From assembly GCA_963745405.1 (NCBI GenBank), contig CAVUWY010000002.1, positions 2,170,001 to 2,234,000 on the forward strand: a DNA stretch of 64,000 nt, given 5' to 3'. Below, piece after piece: positions 57,922 to 64,000 of the stretch; position 1 is the first letter of the stretch, and each line of letters starts with the position of its first letter. Below the pieces are notes generated by a model. The model was not told where the DNA came from. It searched no databases and saw only the letters and a program-made list of their open reading frames with translations. This stretch comes from C-114 sp963745405. GTDB taxonomy: Bacteria > Chloroflexota > Limnocylindria > Limnocylindrales > CSP1-4. A program made the position numbers and the translations under genes.

Positions 57922-59229
57922 ATGGATGGGTTCGACGTCGACACGCTGCGGGCGGAATTCCCGGCACTTTCGCTCAGCGAGGGTGGCGTCCCGGTCGCCC
58001 TCTTCGACGGGCCCGGCGGCACCCAGGTGCCGCGGCGGGTGATCGACGCGGTGGTTCGCTACTACGAGTCCTCGAACGCCAACGACGGCGGCGCCTTCGG
58101 GACGAGCCGGCGGAGCGACGCGATAGTCGAAGAAGCCCACCGTGCCCTGGCCGACTTCCTCGGCGCCGAGTCGGGCGGCGAGATCAAGACCGGGGCGAAC
58201 ATGACGAGCCTGACCTTCCACGTCAGCCGCTCGATCGGGGCGACGCTCGCGCCCGGCGACGAGGTCGTCGTCACGACGCTCGATCACGAGGCGAACGTCA
58301 GCCCCTGGCGGGCGATTGCGGTCGATCGCGGCGCGACTGTCCGGACCGTCGACATCCGCCCGCAGGACGGCACCCTCGACCTCGACGACCTCGATGCGAA
58401 GCTCTCGCCGCGGACCCGCCTCGTGGCCGTCGGCTATGCCTCGAACGCCCTGGGGACGATCAATCCGGTGGCCGAGATCGTCCGGCGCGCCCATGCGGTG
58501 GGCGCCCTCGCCTACGTCGACGCGGTCCACTTCGCCCCGCATGGCCCGATCGACGTGCGAGCCCTCGACGCCGACCTGCTGGCCTGCTCGGTCTACAAGT
58601 TCTTCGGACCGCACCTCGGAGTGCTGTACGGCAAGGCCGAAGTCCTCGCGGCGCTGCCGGCCGACGCCTACAAGGTGCGGCCGGCCCACGACCGCTTCCA
58701 GACCGGGACGCAGGACTTCGAGGGCGTCGCGGGGACGCTCGGCGCGCTCGACTACATCGCCTCGATCGGAGAGCGGTTCGGGAGCGGCCGGGCCGGGTCG
58801 TTCCCGGCCATGAGCGGCCGGCGACTCGACCTCCACACCGGCATGGCCTCGATCCGGGCCTACGAGATGGAGCTGTTCGGCCGCCTCCTCGACGGCCTCG
58901 AGGCGATCCCCGGCTGCCACATCTGGGGCGTCGCCGATCGGTCGCGCCTCATGGCCGAGCGGACCCCGACCGCGGCCGTGACCTTCCCCGGCCTCGCGCC
59001 GAGGGCGATCGCGGAGGCACTCGGCCGGCAGGGCATCGCCACCTGGGACGGGCACTTCTACGCCCAGGCGCTGATGGAGCGGCTCGGGCTGGGCGAGGAC
59101 GGCGTACTCCGCATCGGGCTGAGCCACTACAACACCGCGGCCGAGGTCGACCGCCTGCTCCGCGCACTCGAGGCCGTCGTCGGCGGCGGCACCGCGCGAC
59201 GTGCGTCCCTGGAGGCGGTACCGGGGTGA
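57922..59229 (+). CDS. Cysteine-desulfurase-like class V aminotransferase (TIGR01976 type)
   Basis: A 435-residue PLP protein. Marks are FPALSLSEGGVPVALFDGPG, SNANDGGAFGTSRRSDAIVE, TTLDHEANVSPWRAIAVDRG, YASNALGTINPVAEIVRRAH, DAVHFAPHGPIDV and the Lys in CSVYKFFGPHLG. The group is called cysteine desulfurase-like, but sulfur transfer has rarely been shown. There are no SufBCD genes here. Its stop overlaps the GTG of the amidinotransferase gene (GTGA 59226-59229). Confidence 0.9.
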   Translation: MDGFDVDTLRAEFPALSLSEGGVPVALFDGPGGTQVPRRVIDAVVRYYESSNANDGGAFGTSRRSDAIVEEAHRALADFLGAESGGEIKTGANMTSLTFHVSRSIGATLAPGDEVVVTTLDHEANVSPWRAIAVDRGATVRTVDIRPQDGTLDLDDLDAKLSPRTRLVAVGYASNALGTINPVAEIVRRAHAVGALAYVDAVHFAPHGPIDVRALDADLLACSVYKFFGPHLGVLYGKAEVLAALPADAYKVRPAHDRFQTGTQDFEGVAGTLGALDYIASIGERFGSGRAGSFPAMSGRRLDLHTGMASIRAYEMELFGRLLDGLEAIPGCHIWGVADRSRLMAERTPTAAVTFPGLAPRAIAEALGRQGIATWDGHFYAQALMERLGLGEDGVLRIGLSHYNTAAEVDRLLRALEAVVGGGTARRASLEAVPG

Positions 59230-60086
59230 CCGGCCGGGCGTTCGGCGCCCAGAGCATGACCGCGCCCCTGCGCGACGTGCTCGTCAAGCGACCCGGGGCC
59301 GCCTTCGGCGCGGCCTTCGACGACCCCGCCCACCACTTCCTCCATCCGGTCGACCTCGCGGTTGCCCGGCGGGAGCACGAGGCGTTCGTCGAACTCCTGG
59401 CGGGCCTCGGCCCGGCCGTCCACGTGCTCGACGAGGAGACCGCGAGCCCCGACCTCGTCTACGTGTTCGACCCGCTCCTCGTGACCGATGCGGGGGCCAT
59501 CCCGCTCCGCTCCGGCAAGCCGAACCGACGCGGCGAGGAGATCGTCCTCGAGGGCTGGACGACCGCGCACGGCATCCCGACCATCGGGCGGATCGCCGGT
59601 CCGGGAACGGTCGACGGAGGCGACACCTTCTGGCTCCGGCCCGACCTGTTCTGCATCGGCCACACCCTGCGCACCAACGCGCTCGGGGCCGGCCAGCTGG
59701 CGGACATCGTCGGTGGCGACGTCCGGATCTTCGACCTGCCGTACGGCGGCGGCCCGGTCGAGCTCCTCCACCTCCTGTCTGTCATCTCGCCGGTCGCCGA
59801 CGACCTCGCCATCGTCCACCTGCCGCTCCTGCCCGTCGCCTTGTGGGAGCTGCTCGGAGAGCTCGACATCCGCCTCATCGACGTGCCCGTCGAGGAATTC
59901 CCGACCCTCGGCTGCAACGTCCTCGCCGTTCGTCCGGGAGTCGTCATCCTCGCCGCCGGCAATCCACGGACGGAGCGGGCGCTCGTCGATGCCGGGTGCG
60001 AGGTCCATACGTATGTCGCCACGGAGATCGGGATCAACGGCTCGGGCGGTCCGACCTGCCTGACGCGGCCGATCCTCCGCAGCTGA
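59226..60086 (+). CDS. Amidinotransferase-superfamily protein (DDAH/arginine deiminase-like)
   Basis: A 286-residue guanidino-modifying enzyme fold. Marks are FLHPVDLAVARREHEAFVEL, SGKPNRRGEEIVLEGWTTAH, VDGGDTFWL (substrate Asp), ELLHLLSVISPVADDLAIVH (catalytic His) and the nucleophile Cys in SGGPTCLTRPI. It may hydrolyse dimethylarginine or a related guanidine to citrulline. It is co-translated with the desulfurase-like gene. The substrate is not established. Confidence 0.85.
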   Translation: MTGRAFGAQSMTAPLRDVLVKRPGAAFGAAFDDPAHHFLHPVDLAVARREHEAFVELLAGLGPAVHVLDEETASPDLVYVFDPLLVTDAGAIPLRSGKPNRRGEEIVLEGWTTAHGIPTIGRIAGPGTVDGGDTFWLRPDLFCIGHTLRTNALGAGQLADIVGGDVRIFDLPYGGGPVELLHLLSVISPVADDLAIVHLPLLPVALWELLGELDIRLIDVPVEEFPTLGCNVLAVRPGVVILAAGNPRTERALVDAGCEVHTYVATEIGINGSGGPTCLTRPILRS

Positions 60087-60145
60087 GAACCCGTCGCTGG
60101 GAGATCCTCCGCGCCTGACCGCTCCCGCTGGGCGGCGCCCGCGCC

Positions 60146-61582
60146 CTACTTGCGCGAGCCGGAGATCCGGTAGACCCGGCCGCCGGCCAGGTCGGTGAGG
60201 TAGAGGGTCCCGTTCTCGCCTTCGCCGAACGAGCTGATCGCGAACGACGTGTCCTTGAGGAGACGGGGCGACTGGACGGACGCGCCGTTGGCGGTCAGGG
60301 CCCAGATCCTGCCCGAGCAGTCGTCGCCGAACAGGTAGGCACCGTTCATCGCCGGGTAGGCGGTGCCGCGGTAGACGTAGCCGCCGATGACGGCGCAGCC
60401 TTGGCTGTGGTCGTAGACGGCGATCGGCCCGCGCTTGCCGCTCGTCGAACAGCCCGACGACGGGTCGTAGCAGGCACGACCTTCCAGGACGTGCCAGCCC
60501 CAGTTGACGCCGCGACCCCCGCCGCTCGAGTGGGTCGCCCGGTCGATCTCCTCCCAGCTACCCTGCCCGACGTCGCCGATCCACAGGTCGCCGGTCGTGC
60601 GGTCGAAGCTGAACCGCCACGGGTTGCGCAGGCCGTACGACCAGACGAGGTCGCTGCCGGCCCTGCCGACGAACGGGTTCGAGCTCGGCACGCCATACGG
60701 CAGCGACCCGGTCCGGGTGTTGACGTTGATCCGGAGGAGCTTGCCGAGGAGGCTGTTCGTGTCCTGGGCATGGTTCTGCGGATCGCCGGCCGAGCCGCCG
60801 TCGCCGAGGGCGATGTACAGGTCGCCGTCGGGGCCGAAGGCGAGCATGCCGCCGTTGTGATTGGCGTACGGCTGGGTGACCCGGAGGAGGACGCGGGCCG
60901 ACGTCGAGGCGACGTTCGTCGAGGATCGGTGGTACTCGGCGACGACGGTGTTGCCGCTCGTGTCGGTGTAGTCGACGTAGAACTTGCCGTTCGACTTGTA
61001 CGAGGGATGGAAGGCCAGGCCGAGCAGTCCGCGTTCGCTGCAGCACGACACGAGCGAGTGGATGTCGAGGAACGGGGTCGCGAGCTTGGTCCCGGACTTC
61101 GAGATGATGCGGATACGGCCGCCCTGCTCGACCACGAACAACCGGCCTGAGCCATCGTGGGCGTTGGTGACGAGGATCGGCGACGAGAACGATCCGCCGA
61201 CTGCCGTCAGGCCGATCGCGAGGTGGCCGGCCTGGTAGGTGACCGGCTTCGGCTTCGGCTTCGGGGCGGGCCTGGGGGTCGGTCGCGGCGTCGGCCGGGG
61301 CGTCGGCTTGATCGCCGGTTTCGGGGCGACCGAGGGCGGCGCCGATGGCGAGGTCGCCGCGGACGGGCTCGTCCCGACGAACGGCTCCAGTGAACCCGCT
61401 GGGCTGGCCGAGGCGGTCGAGCCGGACGTCGGTGGAGCGACGATGGCGGCGCCCTCGGTCGCGATCGGAGTGGGGGTGGGTGTCGAGGTGCCGCAGCCCG
61501 CGATGACGATCGCGACGAGGAGGGCGGCGAGGGCCGTGCGGCGATCGCGATGCGACCGGACGTTCAGCGGTGCTCGGTCCAT
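60146..61582 (-). CDS. PQQ-dependent glucose/sorbosone dehydrogenase-like lipoprotein (second copy)
   Basis: A 478-residue lipoprotein: lipobox VIAGC at about residue 29, a Ser/Thr/Pro linker that ends in PTPRPTPRPTPRPAPKPKPK, then a six-bladed GSDH propeller. Marks are SGRLFVVEQGGRIRIISKSG, SCCSERGLLGLAFHPSYKS, GDLYIALGDGGSAGDPQNHA and YGLRNPWRFSFDRTTGDLWI. It shares about half its propeller residues with the copy at 53494-54822. The Lys/Pro repeat would cross or bind the cell wall. Confidence 0.9.
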   Translation of the reverse strand: MDRAPLNVRSHRDRRTALAALLVAIVIAGCGTSTPTPTPIATEGAAIVAPPTSGSTASASPAGSLEPFVGTSPSAATSPSAPPSVAPKPAIKPTPRPTPRPTPRPAPKPKPKPVTYQAGHLAIGLTAVGGSFSSPILVTNAHDGSGRLFVVEQGGRIRIISKSGTKLATPFLDIHSLVSCCSERGLLGLAFHPSYKSNGKFYVDYTDTSGNTVVAEYHRSSTNVASTSARVLLRVTQPYANHNGGMLAFGPDGDLYIALGDGGSAGDPQNHAQDTNSLLGKLLRINVNTRTGSLPYGVPSSNPFVGRAGSDLVWSYGLRNPWRFSFDRTTGDLWIGDVGQGSWEEIDRATHSSGGGRGVNWGWHVLEGRACYDPSSGCSTSGKRGPIAVYDHSQGCAVIGGYVYRGTAYPAMNGAYLFGDDCSGRIWALTANGASVQSPRLLKDTSFAISSFGEGENGTLYLTDLAGGRVYRISGSRK

Positions 61583-61600
61583 CGGTTCACCTCGCGCTGC

Positions 61601-64000
61601 TCAGGGAGCCCCGCCCGACCCTACCACAGGGGCCTCGGTCGACCCCCCGGTACGTTCGACGTAGGCGCACAGGGCATTCGCGAGCCGCATCTGCCCGGGC
61701 GTCCTGCAGCGGACCCGGAGGAGTTCGGGCGAGCAGACGAGGATCGACAGGCCGCGGGCGCGCGACACCGCCACGTTGAACCGGTTGCCGTCGTACAGGA
61801 AGTCGATGCCGCGAGGGGCATCGTCCGGCGACGAGCTCGCCATCGAGTAGACGGCGACTGCGCCTTCCTGGCCCTGGAACTTGTCCACGGTGCCGACCCG
61901 ACCTTCGTCGCCGAATCGACGGCGGATCGCCTGGCGGAGCTCACCGACCTGGGCGTTGTAGGGCGCCACGACGATGATGTCCTCGAGCTCGAGGGCCCGG
62001 GTCGCCCCATGGACGTCCGTCCACGAGCGGCCGACCAGGTCCTCGATGGCGGCGCCGACCGCCTCGGCCTCGGCCGGCGACCGGACGCCGTCGTCGGCAT
62101 GCTCGACCGGCACGAAGCGCAGGCCGAGGTCGTCCGCCCCGTCGTCGTCGACGAGACGCTGGCGGGCCGTCGTCCGATCGGTCCGCAGTCGGCCGGCGTA
62201 GAACGTGTCGGAGATGAACCCGTTCACCCGGGGGTGCATCCGGTACGTGACGTCGAGGAACAGGCCGCGATCCGGGGCGATCGTCTCGTCGTCGCCGACG
62301 ACATGCTCCAGGGCGGAGACGCCAGCCCCGTAGGGATGGATCCCGCTCGACACCTGGGGCAGCTGGTTCGGGTCTCCCAGGAGGACGATGGATCGGGCGG
62401 CACCGCCGATGGCCACGACGTTGGCGAGCGACAGCTGGCCGGCCTCGTCGACGAACAGCACGTCGACGGCGGCCCGCATGTCGGGCCGGGCGAAGAGCCA
62501 GGCGGTGCCGGCGGCCACGTCGTAGCGACCCGCCGCCAATGCCGGACCGACGTCGCCACTGCTCGCCGCGAGGTCGACGCCCTCGAGGTGGGTGGCGTCG
62601 TCGCCGGTCTCGCAGCGCTGGAGGACCCGGATCCCGCGTCCGCCGTGGGGCGCGCCGTCCACCGCTTCCAGGAAGTTGGTGATGGCCTTGTGCGACTGGG
62701 CGGTGATGCCGACCCGGCGCCCGGCCCGGATGAGGGCCACCGCCATCCGCGCTCCCGTCCAGGTCTTGCCCGTCCCCGGCGGTCCCTGGACGGCGAGGAC
62801 GCTCTCGTCCAGCGCCAGGACGCAGCGGAGCGCCGCCTGTAGCGCGTCCTCGTCCGTCGCTCGCAGGGGCCCGCCGGCGGCGTCCGTCCCGATCCGCGGC
62901 GGCAGGCCGAGCAGCAGTTCCCGGACGGCGCGATACGGACCGGGCCCGGCAAGGCCGCCGGCGACGACCTGGTCGGCGATCTCGGCCAACGCCTCAGGCA
63001 TCGGCCCGGGCGACATCGGCCCGGGCTCGATGAGCGCCAGCGGATGGGGCACGGAGCTCGAACGGGCGCGGCGGAGGTCGACGGTGCCCTCGACCGGATC
63101 GAACGCCGCGACGGACCCTGCGCTCTTGCCGGTCGCCGGGTCCTCCCAGGCGTCCCCGACGTGGATCCGGGTGTCCTGGCGAGGATCGAAGCGGTAGCGG
63201 TGGATGTACGACTTCTGCTCTTCACCGACGACCCCGGTGTACTCGAGTCCGGTGATCGCCGCACTCTCGTCGAACAGGTCCTCCAGGGCGAGGCGGCGGA
63301 GGCGGAAGAACTCCCACCAGGCGGGCTTGGCGTCGCGCCGATGCCAGTCGAGGAGACCAGCCAGCAGCCACCGACCGGACTCCTCGGCCGACCGGTCCGC
63401 GTCGTCCTCGGGCACGCCGAGGCGGAGCGCTTCGGCCCGGGCTCGAGTGGCTTCCTGCCAGGCGGTGAGGCTCTCCGAGACCGCCGCCTCCGGAGCCGGT
63501 GGCCGGGGCAGGTCCCAGCCGTGCTGGAGGATGCCTTCCCGGCGGCGGTCCTCGAGCCAGTCGCGGAGGAGGAGCGTCGAGACGCAGTCGTCGCGGTTGT
63601 AGTCGGCAAGATCGCGGAGGTGGCGCTCGTCGCCGTCACGGAGCCAGCGTTCGTACTCGACGACGCTGAAGCCGGCTTCGGTGATCGGGCCCTCCCGGGC
63701 CGGCAGGTAGAGCTTCTCGATGCGCTTGATCGAATACGACTCCACGGAGGCGCGGATGCCCTGTCGGACGACCTGGTAGAGGTCGACGAGGACCTCACCG
63801 CGGAGGATCCGGTCGACCTCCTCCTCGCGCGTCGCGTGGCGCTGCATGAGGCGCTTGATGGCGCCCGACTCGTAGCCCGCGTAGTGGTAGACGTGCATCG
63901 CCGGGTCCCGGTCGAGGCGCTCGATCACGAAGTCGATGAAGCGTCTCGAAGGCGGCCTTCTCGGCGGCCCGGTCGTGACCCCAGATGGGGCGGTAGGCAT
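61601..64000 (-). CDS. RecB-like (TM0106-type) nuclease fused to a superfamily 1 helicase, 5' end cut off (one +1 frame break)
   Basis: About 799 residues visible; the N-terminus lies beyond the window. The first part is an RNase H/RecB-like nuclease domain (HVYHYAGYESGAIKRLMQRH, VDLYQVVRQGIRASVESYSI, LADYNRDDCVSTLLLRDWL). A DNA2/NAM7-like helicase follows: Walker A QGPPGTGKTWTGARM, Walker B VLFVDEAGQLSLANVVAI, GDPNQLPQVSSG, and TVDKFQGQEGAVAVYSMASS. One extra base near 63941 separates RPIWGHDRAAEKAAFET from FIDFVIERLDRDPAM. It is a probable DNA-repair or RNA/DNA-processing protein. Confidence 0.87.
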   Translation of the reverse strand: MPTAPSGVTTGPPRRPPSRRFIDFVIERLDRDPAMHVYHYAGYESGAIKRLMQRHATREEEVDRILRGEVLVDLYQVVRQGIRASVESYSIKRIEKLYLPAREGPITEAGFSVVEYERWLRDGDERHLRDLADYNRDDCVSTLLLRDWLEDRRREGILQHGWDLPRPPAPEAAVSESLTAWQEATRARAEALRLGVPEDDADRSAEESGRWLLAGLLDWHRRDAKPAWWEFFRLRRLALEDLFDESAAITGLEYTGVVGEEQKSYIHRYRFDPRQDTRIHVGDAWEDPATGKSAGSVAAFDPVEGTVDLRRARSSSVPHPLALIEPGPMSPGPMPEALAEIADQVVAGGLAGPGPYRAVRELLLGLPPRIGTDAAGGPLRATDEDALQAALRCVLALDESVLAVQGPPGTGKTWTGARMAVALIRAGRRVGITAQSHKAITNFLEAVDGAPHGGRGIRVLQRCETGDDATHLEGVDLAASSGDVGPALAAGRYDVAAGTAWLFARPDMRAAVDVLFVDEAGQLSLANVVAIGGAARSIVLLGDPNQLPQVSSGIHPYGAGVSALEHVVGDDETIAPDRGLFLDVTYRMHPRVNGFISDTFYAGRLRTDRTTARQRLVDDDGADDLGLRFVPVEHADDGVRSPAEAEAVGAAIEDLVGRSWTDVHGATRALELEDIIVVAPYNAQVGELRQAIRRRFGDEGRVGTVDKFQGQEGAVAVYSMASSSPDDAPRGIDFLYDGNRFNVAVSRARGLSILVCSPELLRVRCRTPGQMRLANALCAYVERTGGSTEAPVVGSGGAP

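Noticed and set aside
1..64000. tRNA, rRNA, riboswitch, insertion sequence or prophage
   Set aside because: I looked for T-loop motifs with acceptor pairing, conserved rRNA stretches, transposase or integrase motifs and known leader motifs, and saw none. A covariance-model scan would be needed to exclude small structured RNAs.

Overview
The window is very G+C-rich DNA (about 70% by eye) from a free-living, probably aerobic heterotrophic bacterium. Several features fit an uncultured Chloroflexota lineage of the Limnocylindria type: separate cofC, cofD and cofE genes for coenzyme F420, many F420-linked oxidoreductases (LLM, PPOX and Ddn folds), a homodimeric pyruvate dehydrogenase E1, two lipoprotein glucose/sorbosone dehydrogenases, and frequent GTG starts with ATGA/GTGA overlaps. 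That placement is inference; no rRNA or tRNA gene is visible.

Layout: 0-4 kb holds YbjQ and DUF971 proteins, a NatAB-like exporter and a ligase-fold protein without its catalytic lysines. 4.2-11 kb holds an S9 peptidase, a repeat-rich gap, and a deoC gene with two aldehyde dehydrogenase genes that look like a split ALDH16; an ABC-transporter remnant follows. 11.6-21.3 kb has two DMT permeases and a galactose-type locus (galK, an LLM enzyme, a binding-protein ABC transporter, a DeoR/GlpR regulator, galT). 21.5-30 kb has argH and adenosine deaminase converging on argC-argJ-argB-argR-argG, whose promoter overlaps two ArgR-type boxes. 30-35 kb has OsmC, an ABC exporter, an XRE regulator bracketed by inverted copies of a dispersed repeat, and thioredoxin reductase. 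35-43 kb is an F420 island (PPOX, FGD-like, LLM, cofD, cofC, cofE) plus an EAL protein and a Ddn-like reductase. 43-52 kb contains MTA phosphorylase, an IMPase, an Imm-5-like protein, a flap-endonuclease-like protein, nicotinamidase, DUF2255 and aceE. 52-64 kb contains a SIMPL protein, two sugar dehydrogenases, cupin, DUF72, MarR, two PLP enzymes, an amidinotransferase and a RecB-like nuclease/helicase.

Two unnamed dispersed repeat families stand out. One is a 66-bp unit around a perfect GATGCA/TGCATC hairpin, at 32.9, 33.4 and 52.4 kb. The other is a 50-bp unit with the core GGYTGCCATCTGTC, at 6.5 and 36 kb in opposite orientations. Two decamer arrays and a 30-bp array add to this.

About forty single-base frame breaks, nearly all of +1 type, lie almost entirely in 20.5-25.3 kb and 46.3-52.1 kb, inside housekeeping genes that otherwise match their families. 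They look like uncorrected sequence errors rather than gene decay. Those genes are therefore given as single CDS features with the breaks described.
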